Shown: positions 1-5,158 of the stretch, piece after piece
Position numbering within the stretch: the first letter of the stretch is position 1
Layout: every line of letters starts with the position of its first letter
NCBI GenBank assembly: GCA_017304505.1
Contig: JAFKKQ010000217.1
Location: forward strand, 1-6,895
From: Hyphomicrobiales bacterium
GTDB taxonomy: Bacteria; Pseudomonadota; Alphaproteobacteria; Rhizobiales; Xanthobacteraceae
Length of the DNA: 6,895 bases
Reading direction: 5' to 3'
Notes under the pieces: generated by a model
Told to the model about the DNA's origin: nothing
Database searches by the model: none
Seen by the model: only the letters and a program-made list of their open reading frames with translations
Translations under genes and position numbers: made by a program

Positions 1-736
1 GATGGCCACCGGCGGCGAACACCGCAATCGACAACAATCCGATCGCGATCGCGCCCAGCACGATCCGGCGCGACGGCACGAACGCCGCGCCGCGGCGGCG
101 CGCGAAGCGAATGGCGATGGCGGCTGCGATTGCAAGGCTCGCCCAGGTGGCGGCAAGACCGCCCCACGGCCCAAGATAATTCGCCGCCAGAATCGGATCG
201 ATGCCGCCGAGCGCCAGGAACGCCGGCAGATTGAGGCTGCCGATCACGCTGCCGATGATGAACATGGCAAGCGTCAGCAGCATCCGGCCGGAGCCGCCGC
301 CAACGGTGTAGAGCGTGCCGGAGCCGCAGCCGTTGGCGAGTTGCATGCCGATGCCGAACACGAACGCCCCAATCACGAGGGAGGGCCCAAGCGGCGCGAT
401 GGCGCCGCCGAAGCCCGGCACCAGCGCGGCGACCGGAACGATGACGGCGGCGGCGATGGCGATCACGAGAAGGCCGCCGATGAAACCATCGGCCTCGCTG
501 CGCACGATCAGCCGACGCCATGACGCGGTGAAGCTGAATTGCGCCTTGAGGAAAACCGCGCCGAGCGCGAAGCCGCTGACGAGGAGCGCGGCCGCCGCAG
601 GCTGACCATCGATCAGAACAAGAGCCACCAGCAGCGCCGCCGCCAGCACCGAGGCAATCAGGAACGGCCAGTCGCGCTGCGACGGCTGCTCCGGCTCACG
701 CGCCGCTGAGACGGGCTCGATTGCTGCAACACTCAT
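1..736 (-). CDS. YeeE/YedE family sulfur-compound transporter (partial, 3' end off window)
   Basis: This is an inner-membrane protein of the YeeE/YedE family, which includes the thiosulfate importer TsuA and related movers of sulfur compounds. The visible 245 residues start with a polar tail (1-22) and then several hydrophobic segments (about 24-42, 47-63, 85-107, 118-133, 152-170, 196-210 and 225-241). The family signature GMQLANGCGSGTLYT lies at residues 129-143; its Cys137 corresponds to the conserved cysteine thought to contact the sulfur substrate. The ATG at 736 is supported by an AGGGGG ribosome site (744-749) 7 nt upstream. The gene lies 40 nt downstream of the periplasmic rhodanese on the same strand, so they are probably co-transcribed. 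Members usually have roughly 350-400 residues, so a third or more is missing beyond position 1. Family assignment is firm; the substrate (thiosulfate, sulfide or another sulfur form) is inferred. Confidence 0.9.
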   Translation of the reverse strand, partial: MSVAAIEPVSAAREPEQPSQRDWPFLIASVLAAALLVALVLIDGQPAAAALLVSGFALGAVFLKAQFSFTASWRRLIVRSEADGFIGGLLVIAIAAAVIVPVAALVPGFGGAIAPLGPSLVIGAFVFGIGMQLANGCGSGTLYTVGGGSGRMLLTLAMFIIGSVIGSLNLPAFLALGGIDPILAANYLGPWGGLAATWASLAIAAAIAIRFARRRGAAFVPSRRIVLGAIAIGLLSIAVFAAGGH

Positions 737-743
737 GGCTTAT

Positions 744-749
744 CCCCCT
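744..749 (-). promoter_or_regulatory. Ribosome binding site of the YeeE/YedE gene
   Basis: On the minus strand the sequence reads AGGGGG, 7 nt before the ATG at 736. It lies in the 40-nt gap after the rhodanese stop codon. No terminator-like hairpin is visible in this gap, consistent with read-through from the rhodanese gene. Confidence 0.7.
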
Positions 750-776
750 GGTCCCCGCGTCCGGTCCGGTCGAACG

Positions 777-1742
777 CTACAAGCCCATCCCAAGGGCCTT
801 CTTGATGTCGTCCCAGCGCGTGCGCGACGAACTCACGGGATGACGCGGATCGGCGGTCCATTCCACCATCGAGCCGTCGTAAAGCGATACGTCGGGCCGC
901 TCCAAGATGACCGACAACACGAACCAGTCCGTCGCCGCCCAATGGCCGGTGTTGCAATAAGCGACCGCCGGTCCGCGCGGAATCGTTGCCGCAATCACGG
1001 CAAGCTCCGCCTTCGGCCGCAGGCGATTGGTCGCCGGATCGTAGAAGCGCGCGCTGTCGAGGCTGACAGCGCCGGGGATATGGCCGTAAGCCTTGGCGGC
1101 GGCGACCTTCTCCTTGCCGTCGAAGAAGCTGCGCGGCCGCGCGTCGACCAGCGTCGCTCTGGTGTTCTGCTCCACCAGCTTGACGTCAGCGAGCAGGCGC
1201 TCGTCGGGCTTGATCGAAAAGATCTTCGGTGACGGGGTGTTTGCGCGGCTTTCGACCGGATAGCCCGCCGCCCGCCAAGCCGCGAAGCCGCCGTCGAGGA
1301 TCGACACCGCGGGATGGCCGGCGACCTTGAGCGTCCAATAGACCCGCGCCGCAGAGCCGAAGTCGGTCGCGCTCACGCCCGCAGGAACGATGATGACGTG
1401 GTTGTCCTCGTCGATGCCGGATTCGCCGATCAGCTTCTCCAGCTCCGCCGCTGTCGGCAACATGAACGGCACGCCGTTGCGCGTGACGCGCCAGCCGGCC
1501 TTATCGTAGTCGCTGTGGATGGCGCCGGGAATATGCCCCTCCGCATAGGCCCGTGCGCCGCCGCCGTCGACGACGGAGCGCACATCCAGCACCACGATGT
1601 CCGGATCAGACAGGTGAGACTTCAGCCATTGCACCGACACCAGTGGGGTAACCGGCCTGGCCGCGGCCGGTGCGGCGCTCAGAACGGCTCCGATCGCCGC
1701 CAAAGCGACAACCATCCTCCGAACGGCAGCAAACGGTGACAT
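777..1742 (-). CDS. Exported tandem-domain rhodanese (sulfurtransferase)
   Basis: A 321-residue two-domain rhodanese that should move sulfane sulfur from a donor such as thiosulfate to a thiol acceptor, outside the cytoplasm. Residues 1-29 form a signal peptide (basic MSPFAAVRRM, hydrophobic core, then APAAA before the mature protein). Domain 1 spans about 33-165 and carries LDVRS and GHIPGAIHSDY, but its active-site position reads PAGVSATD with no cysteine. Domain 2 (about 180-310) has VDARP, GHIPGAVSLDS and the active loop CNTGHWAATD with Cys263, the only cysteine in the protein. An upstream in-frame start at 1832 would add 30 residues ahead of the signal peptide and lies inside the promoter dyads. 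The ATG at 1742 has GGAG a few bases upstream and is preferred. The gene diverges from the Lrp-type regulator and precedes the YeeE/YedE gene, which points to a shared sulfur-trafficking role. Confidence 0.92.
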   Translation of the reverse strand: MSPFAAVRRMVVALAAIGAVLSAAPAAARPVTPLVSVQWLKSHLSDPDIVVLDVRSVVDGGGARAYAEGHIPGAIHSDYDKAGWRVTRNGVPFMLPTAAELEKLIGESGIDEDNHVIIVPAGVSATDFGSAARVYWTLKVAGHPAVSILDGGFAAWRAAGYPVESRANTPSPKIFSIKPDERLLADVKLVEQNTRATLVDARPRSFFDGKEKVAAAKAYGHIPGAVSLDSARFYDPATNRLRPKAELAVIAATIPRGPAVAYCNTGHWAATDWFVLSVILERPDVSLYDGSMVEWTADPRHPVSSSRTRWDDIKKALGMGL

Positions 1743-1804
1743 GGAAAGCTCCGCGGCAGGCCACCCGGCAGACGCCGGGCTCAACATTCCGCTTGAAATA
1801 GAAT

Positions 1805-1832
1805 ATTTTACTCTGTAATTACAATATGTCAT
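1805..1832 (-). promoter_or_regulatory. Candidate promoter of the rhodanese-YeeE operon
   Basis: Read on the minus strand, ATGACA (1827-1832) and TAAAAT (1805-1810) are separated by 16 nt, a good sigma-70-like pair. Transcription would begin near 1798, leaving a leader of about 55 nt before the ATG at 1742. The -10 lies inside the left Lrp-like box, so a bound regulator could block it. Inferred from sequence only. Confidence 0.5.
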
Positions 1833-1851
1833 CTTAAAAGAAAAAATATTC

Positions 1852-1857
1852 TATAAT
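1852..1857 (+). promoter_or_regulatory. Candidate -10 box of the Lrp/AsnC regulator gene
   Basis: A perfect TATAAT lies 28 nt before the regulator's ATG at 1886. No good TTGACA-like -35 sits 16-18 nt upstream (the 17-nt position reads TCATCT), so the promoter may be weak or depend on a bound protein. The box overlaps the right arm of the 12-bp inverted repeat, which is typical of autoregulation. Confidence 0.5.
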
Positions 1858-1885
1858 TCTTCTAAGAACAACAACGGGGGCCTGC

Positions 1886-2338
1886 ATGGACGCCATCGAC
1901 CGGAAAATTCTCGCCGTCATCCAGACCGACGCATCGTTATCGGTCGCCGAAATCGGCAGCCGCGTCGGCCTGTCGTCGACACCGTGCTGGAAGCGCATCC
2001 AGCGGATGGAAACCGAGGGCGTCATCACCAAGCGCGTCGCCTTGATCGATCCCAGCAAGATCGGCCTTGGCATCACGGTGTTCGTGTCGGTCGAAACCGG
2101 CGACCATTCGCAGGAATGGCTGGACCGCTTCGCCGAGTCGGCCAGCGCCATGCCGGAGGTGATGGAGTTCTATCGCATGGCGGGCGACGTCGATTACATG
2201 CTCCGCGTCGTGGTGCCCGACATCGCCGGCTACGACACGTTCTATAAAAAGCTGATCAGCACGGTGCCGCTGAAGAACGTTACGTCGCGTTTCGCGATGG
2301 AGAAGATCAAGTCGACCACCGCGCTGCCGATCCCGTAA
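1886..2338 (+). CDS. Lrp/AsnC family transcriptional regulator, DecR (YbaO)-like
   Basis: A 150-residue DNA-binding regulator of typical Lrp/AsnC length. The N-terminal winged helix-turn-helix covers about residues 1-50, with recognition helix SSTPCWKRIQRME (30-42). The RAM effector/oligomer domain follows (about 62-140), with MAGDVDYMLRV (98-108) and YDTFYKKL (116-123). The ending FAMEKIKSTTALPI and the TPCWKR helix closely resemble what I recall of E. coli DecR (YbaO), the activator of cysteine detoxification genes. Orthology was not tested, and the neighbours here differ. The start is supported by a GGGGG ribosome site (1876-1880), 5 nt before ATG. It diverges from a rhodanese/YeeE sulfur operon across an operator-like region, so L-cysteine or a related sulfur compound is the likely effector (inference). 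It converges with the TadE-like gene with only 3 nt between stop codons. Confidence 0.93.
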   Translation: MDAIDRKILAVIQTDASLSVAEIGSRVGLSSTPCWKRIQRMETEGVITKRVALIDPSKIGLGITVFVSVETGDHSQEWLDRFAESASAMPEVMEFYRMAGDVDYMLRVVVPDIAGYDTFYKKLISTVPLKNVTSRFAMEKIKSTTALPIP

Positions 2339-2341
2339 CGG

Positions 2342-2905
2342 CTACGACGCCGGATAGATTACGGATTCGGACTTTCGCGGACTCATGTAGAGTTGATCGG
2401 TCAGCGTCAGGTTGCCGGTGATGACGTAGCCGACCACCGGCTGGTAGAGATACTCCGCCTCGCTCCAGATCAGCGAAGAATTCTTAATCACCAGCGCGGA
2501 CGGCAGCGTCACCGGGTCGCCGTGGCTGTGGGCCGTTCCATTGAGCGACCGGCTCCAGTCGACGGTCGCGTTGCCATCGCCGTCGATCTTCACGCTCGAC
2601 ACCGTCAGCTTGAGGTTGCCGACCGGAAACGGCGCCATCACCGACGACGCGGCATCGAGCACGTCATCCATGTCCGTTACGGTCAGACTCGGTGTCCGCG
2701 ACACCAGATCGGCGATGGTACGCGCCGTGACCGTGACCTTGCGGTCGGCCGTGATGCCCTGGGACAGATCCACCGACCCGAAGTAAAGGATCAGCAACAG
2801 CGGCAGCAGCAACGCGAACTCGACGGCGGACACGCCGCGCTCGTCGCCGATCCACCGCTTGAAAGCGCCGGTGCGCAACAGCGCGCGCTCCACCGCCCGC
2901 ATCAT
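2342..2905 (-). CDS. TadE-like pseudopilin (Tad pilus assembly, distal gene)
   Basis: A 187-residue TadE-family protein of the Tad pilus. A basic N-terminus is followed by ERGVSAVEF, which fits the prepilin peptidase motif G|xxxxE(Y/F): cleavage is expected after Gly24, with Glu29 at +5. The adjoining hydrophobic helix (about 25-50) is followed by a periplasmic domain with DRKVTVTARTIADLVSR and a YLYQPVVGY segment, both typical of TadE-like proteins. TadE/TadF pseudopilins are processed by the locus peptidase and needed for Flp fibre assembly. Start and stop of the two TadE-like genes overlap as ATGA (2905-2902), and AAGGAG lies about 8 nt upstream of the ATG inside the preceding gene, so translation is probably coupled. 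I cannot say from sequence which of the two corresponds to TadE and which to TadF or TadG. Confidence 0.88.
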   Translation of the reverse strand: MMRAVERALLRTGAFKRWIGDERGVSAVEFALLLPLLLILYFGSVDLSQGITADRKVTVTARTIADLVSRTPSLTVTDMDDVLDAASSVMAPFPVGNLKLTVSSVKIDGDGNATVDWSRSLNGTAHSHGDPVTLPSALVIKNSSLIWSEAEYLYQPVVGYVITGNLTLTDQLYMSPRKSESVIYPAS

Positions 2906-2920
2906 GTTCCGTCTCCTTGA
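2902..2920 (-). promoter_or_regulatory. ATGA overlap and ribosome site coupling the two TadE-like genes
   Basis: The minus strand reads AAGGAGACGGAACATGA: a strong AAGGAG inside the end of the first gene, then ATG (2905-2903) overlapping TGA (2904-2902). This decides the start of the downstream gene and suggests coupled, near-equal synthesis of the two pseudopilins. A second ATG follows immediately (2902-2900) but is less well placed. Confidence 0.8.
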
Positions 2921-3522
2921 TACGGCTCGTTGCGGAACGCCACGGTCGCCATCACCAGCCGCTTGTTGCCCGGCATATCGGCGAGATCGAGTCCAAGAAG
3001 CGGGACGTAGACCGGCCAGAGATAGATCAGCCGCACGACCACGATGTCGCCGGGGCCGCCGGCCTGGTAGCTGAATTGGTCGCTGGTCGGTGGGGTGCTG
3101 CTATCGAACAGGGCTTTGATATCATTGAGCTTCTGGGTCGCGCCCCCGGACATTGTTGCAAATGATGAATAGGTCTGCACGTCGACGTAAAGGCCGCCCA
3201 TGCAATCGAACAGGCCGGCGACCTTGTCGCAAACCGCCTGCTTGAATTTATCCTGGTCGAACCCCTGGCTCTGCGCCTGCCCGGTCATGATCAGACGCGC
3301 ACTGTCGGCCGCTACCGTTTCCAGCGACTGGCTGGCGAAGAACACCATCGCCGTTTCCATGATGGCGAACATCAGAGCCAGGAACGGAGCCGCGACCAGT
3401 GCGAATTCGACGGCTGCCGCGCCATCCTGCTGACGGACAAGACGGCGCATGATGCCGCGGCCCAACAGCCGCTGCGCGACGCCGGCGAGCCTGGCCTGTA
3501 TACCGCCGATCATGTGATTCAT
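2902..3522 (-). CDS. TadE/TadG-like pseudopilin (Tad pilus assembly, proximal gene)
   Basis: From the ATG at 3522 this is a 206-residue TadE-family protein. QQDGAAAVEF ends at residue 40: Gly34 is the predicted cut site and Glu39 the +5 glutamate. A long hydrophobic helix follows (about 38-63), then SLETVAADSARLIMTGQAQ, a run characteristic of rhizobial TadE-like proteins. Cys97 and Cys107 could form a periplasmic disulfide. The start is uncertain. The frame stays open to a TTG at 3606 (234 residues), another ATG is at 3513, and the ATG at 3450 would leave a short ten-residue leader before the cut site; none has a convincing ribosome site. I chose 3522 as the first ATG. The stop codon overlaps the next gene's start (ATGA), marking an operon with the distal TadE-like gene. 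Probably an inner-membrane pseudopilin helping to build or anchor the Flp fibre. Confidence 0.87.
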   Translation of the reverse strand: MNHMIGGIQARLAGVAQRLLGRGIMRRLVRQQDGAAAVEFALVAAPFLALMFAIMETAMVFFASQSLETVAADSARLIMTGQAQSQGFDQDKFKQAVCDKVAGLFDCMGGLYVDVQTYSSFATMSGGATQKLNDIKALFDSSTPPTSDQFSYQAGGPGDIVVVRLIYLWPVYVPLLGLDLADMPGNKRLVMATVAFRNEPYQGDGT

Positions 3523-3654
3523 CCGGGCCGAAGCGGCTTTAACGCCGCTCAACACCGCTGTTCTAACAATGAGGCGTTGTCGAATGGTTGCAACAATTGA
3601 AGACAACGGCGTGGATCGGCTTTACCAGCCGCTAACCAGGACGTCACCGGAGGA

Positions 3655-4069
3655 TTATTTCTGACCCTGCGCCTGCGCGTTCAGGGTGCCGACCTGGCCC
3701 AGATTCGCCGAGAAGTAATTTGCGGTGTCGCCGACCGTGATGCGCCGCTCACAGTTGGGCATGCAGCTGTACGACTCGCGCTCGACGCCCCGATACACCA
3801 CGACAATCCGATCCGCCGGGCCGACCACCCGGACCGACCGCTGCATCAAAGCGGAGCGCGAGCTGTGGAGCGCAACCATGTTGGTGGCGCCGTAACTTTT
3901 GGCGGTGATCACCGCGATTCCGCCCGCCTGCACCACGGCGTCGGCGATCAGGTGATTGCCGATCACCAGGAGCCCGGGTCGACGGTCCGGCAACCCACGC
4001 CGCCAACGCCAGCGCCGAAGCGAGAAACACACCCGGCCAACGGCCACGGCAGGAAGCAAACGCCGCCAT
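3655..4069 (-). pseudogene. Pilus assembly N-terminal domain protein, frameshifted with apparent internal deletion
   Basis: The reading frame is split. The ATG at 4069, with GGAG a few bases upstream, opens a good signal peptide (MAAFASCRGRWPGVFLASALALAAWVAG), but that frame then turns into arginine-rich nonsense. The recognisable domain is in another frame from about 3997: GLPDRRPGLLVIGNHLIAD, AVITAKSYGATNMVAL, RGVERESYSCMPNCERRI, ending at TAA 3655-3657. This is the short rhizobial envelope protein with the same N-terminal domain as CpaC-type secretins (PF13629), usually signal peptide, a first beta-strand of 10-20 residues, then LPxR...VIGN. Here the strand is missing and the frame shifts right at that point. 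The domain frame alone can only begin from a TTG at 4059, without a signal peptide. It would be the first gene of the minus-strand pilus operon. A broken gene is my preferred reading; a short TTG-started protein or an assembly error is possible. Confidence 0.65.
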
Positions 4070-4422
4070 CGAAATCTCCAAACGCCGACAACCGCCGCCG
4101 GCCGGCAGAAGCCAAGTCGTCACAAGGCCGTCGTCCCCAGGGCCATCGTCAGGCCATTCTTACGTTTCGAGTTAAACGAAAATTGGTGAATAAAGTCCGA
4201 AGCCGCGCAGTCCGGGCGCGGGCGTGTCGTGCCGCCTCCCTCCGTCCATATCGCCGCTCCTCTTATCCCGGCGGCCTTTGTTGATGACTGTGATGCCCGC
4301 GCTTCGTCCCGGCCATGACGACGGAAAGGTCGGCATCAGCGGCGGTCGGTATTACTCGAACACAGTATTGGAAAAAGGTGTTGGCTTGGCGATTACTACA
4401 ATTTTATTCAAAATATAATGCA

Positions 4423-4439
4423 ATGCATTTTTAACCACG
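4423..4439 (+). promoter_or_regulatory. CtrA-like element upstream of flp (ATGC-N4-TTAACCACG)
   Basis: The sequence ATGC-ATTT-TTAACCACG recurs with the same spacing upstream of cpaB (5780-5796). TTAACC is the known half-site of the alphaproteobacterial cell-cycle regulator CtrA, which controls pilin genes in Caulobacter. The element lies 157 nt before the flp ATG, just downstream of a perfect TATAAT and 1 nt before a TTCAAA that could be a -35. Function as a regulator site is inferred. Confidence 0.45.
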
Positions 4440-4463
4440 GTTCAAATACCGCCGAAAGCTTCG

Positions 4464-4482
4464 TAATTCATCGATCGAATTA
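4464..4482. repeat. Inverted repeat TAATTC-N7-GAATTA upstream of flp
   Basis: Perfect 6-bp arms (4464-4469 and 4477-4482) flank ATCGATC. It ends on a second TTAAC half-site (4480-4484), 49 nt downstream of the TTAACC in the CtrA-like element. It could be an operator or part of the flp leader. No partner protein can be named. Confidence 0.35.
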
Positions 4483-4596
4483 ACGGGTCCGCAACGCAGC
4501 TTCGCTAGGTTCGCCCACGATCCGGCTTGGATGAAACATAACAGCCTTCCGGATCCGCTCAGACAGCCACATGTGGACCCTCTAAGGAGCTACCCA

Positions 4597-4773
4597 ATGA
4601 AGAACCTGATTTCGCGTTTCGCGAAGGATGAGTCGGGTGCGACCGCTATCGAATACGGCCTGATCGCCGCCGGCATCTCCGTCGCCATCATCTCGGTCGT
4701 GCAGACGCTGGGCACGAACCTGAACTCGACCTTCCAGACCATCAGCGACAAGCTCGCGCCTGCGACACCGTAA
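4597..4773 (+). CDS. flp: Flp family type IVb major pilin
   Basis: A 58-residue Flp/PilA-type pilin, the expected length for the structural subunit of the Tad pilus. The leader MKNLISRFAKDESG ends with the prepilin peptidase site G14|ATAIEY; Glu19 and Tyr20 are the conserved +5/+6 pair. The mature part is one hydrophobic helix (about 15-40) plus a short polar tail ending DKLAPATP, as in rhizobial Flp proteins. An in-frame ATG at 4531 would add 22 residues with no family resemblance, while the ATG at 4597 has AAGGAG 8 nt upstream, so the shorter form is chosen. It is a single-gene unit, closed by a strong terminator at 4791-4836, which fits high-level production of the fibre subunit. The partner peptidase CpaA is encoded 386 nt downstream. 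Confidence 0.95.
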   Translation: MKNLISRFAKDESGATAIEYGLIAAGISVAIISVVQTLGTNLNSTFQTISDKLAPATP

Positions 4774-4790
4774 TCCAGCCTTTGGAATGC

Positions 4791-4836
4791 GGCAGGGGTT
4801 CCGGAAACAGTGCCGGAGCCCCTGCCTTTATTATTT
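4791..4836 (+). terminator. Rho-independent terminator after flp
   Basis: GGCAGGGGTTCCGG (4791-4804) pairs with CCGGAGCCCCTGCC (4813-4826) in a 14-bp stem with one G-U pair and an 8-nt loop, followed by TTTATTATTT (4827-4836). It starts 17 nt after the flp stop codon. It should end most flp transcripts, or trim and protect the flp mRNA while letting little transcription reach cpaA. Confidence 0.9.
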
Positions 4837-4841
4837 CAAGG

Positions 4842-4891
4842 GCCCGCAACTCGCGGGCGATAGCTGAAAGTCCGCAAGATTCGCGCTTGCG
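4842..4891. other. Two hairpins in the flp to flp-like gap
   Basis: GCCCGC-AACTC-GCGGGC (4842-4858) and CGCAAG-N7-CTTGCG (4873-4891) are perfect 6-bp stems that follow the flp terminator closely. Neither is followed by a T-run, so they are not simple terminators. They could slow 3' exonuclease decay, or shape the leader of the next transcript. Role unknown. Confidence 0.4.
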
Positions 4892-4980
4892 ACCTTACGA
4901 TTTCTTCAGCTTCGAACACTAAAACCTACGCGATGCCCTGCGGGTGCTTCGGCAGTTCGTCATCCAGTGGTTTGCCAACC

Positions 4981-5142
4981 ATGCGTCGCCGCTTGACTTT
5001 CGTGGCTCAACGATCGGAGCCAACCGCGGCGGAATACGGGCTCATCGTCGCCGTTCTCGTGCTTGCGATCGGCATTTCCCTCCACGGCCTCGCCGGCAAG
5101 ACGGCGGCGGTGCTGGGATGGATCGCTGGCACAGCCCGCTAA
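4981..5142 (+). CDS. Degenerate Flp-like small protein
   Basis: A 53-residue protein that looks like a second, diverged Flp pilin. Its core, TAAEYGLIVAVLVLAIGISLHG, keeps the EYGLI hallmark and one hydrophobic helix (about 20-36), and its length is normal for Flp. The position that should be glycine before the peptidase cut is Glu13, and the next residue is Pro14, so processing by CpaA looks unlikely. The ATG at 4981 was chosen because it gives a Flp-like leader (MRRRLTFVAQRSE). The in-frame ATG at 4933 would add 16 residues rich in Ser and Gly. Neither start has a strong ribosome site, so expression may be low. It ends 16 nt before cpaA and is probably co-transcribed with it. It could be a minor or regulatory pilin-like protein, or a decaying duplicate. 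Confidence 0.6.
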   Translation: MRRRLTFVAQRSEPTAAEYGLIVAVLVLAIGISLHGLAGKTAAVLGWIAGTAR

Positions 5143-5158
5143 TGAAAGAGCCGGAGCG

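Larger units (their letters stand above)
1798..1868. promoter_or_regulatory. Lrp-type operator array between the divergent genes
   Basis: The AT-rich gap contains perfect 12-bp inverted arms, ATAGAATATTTT (1798-1809) and AAAATATTCTAT (1843-1854). Between them is a perfect 10-bp palindrome, TGTAATTACA (1814-1823), and after them a small dyad, TTCTT-CT-AAGAA (1857-1868). The 15-mer at 1799-1813 matches the E. coli Lrp consensus YAGHAWATTWTDCTR at 14 of 15 positions. The AATATT cores of the two arms are 43 bp apart, about four helical turns. The arms cover the two candidate -10 boxes. This is the expected layout for an Lrp-family protein that wraps DNA and controls both directions; the binding itself is inferred. 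Confidence 0.6.
4070..4596. promoter_or_regulatory. Divergent intergenic control region of the Tad locus (no gene seen)
   Basis: These 527 nt separate the minus-strand TadE-like operon from flp. No convincing gene is present; short open frames lack ribosome sites and pilus- or domain-like content. The left part is GC-rich. Around 4157-4195 it becomes AT-rich and may hold the minus-strand promoter (TTTAAC read on the minus strand at 4171-4176). The right part (4395-4485) is AT-rich and contains a perfect TATAAT (4414-4419, no clear -35), the ATGC-N4-TTAACCACG element (4423-4439) and a TAATTC-N7-GAATTA dyad (4464-4482). Promoter assignments are inference. Confidence 0.5.

Noticed and set aside
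2..523. Plus-strand open frame of 173 codons
   Set aside because: It is antisense to the YeeE/YedE gene, with low-complexity, charged composition typical of GC-rich shadow frames.
735..1739. Plus-strand open frames opposite the rhodanese gene
   Set aside because: The minus strand clearly encodes a two-domain rhodanese; the plus frames show no recognisable motif.
1743..1832. Rhodanese start at 1832
   Set aside because: It would put 30 residues in front of an obvious signal peptide and would overlap the operator and promoter; ATG 1742 has GGAG at proper distance.
4275..4340. Possible dispersed repeat around GTCCCGGCCATGACGACGG, similar in feel to intergenic repeats of rhizobia
   Set aside because: There is only one copy in the window and no clear inverted partner, so it cannot be supported as a repeat.
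4224..4418. 64-codon open frame in the gap upstream of flp
   Set aside because: No ribosome site, no family resemblance, and its 3' end runs into the AT-rich promoter-like region.
4531..4596. N-terminal extension of Flp by 22 residues
   Set aside because: AAGGAG is placed for the ATG at 4597, and Flp leaders are short; the extension resembles nothing in the family.
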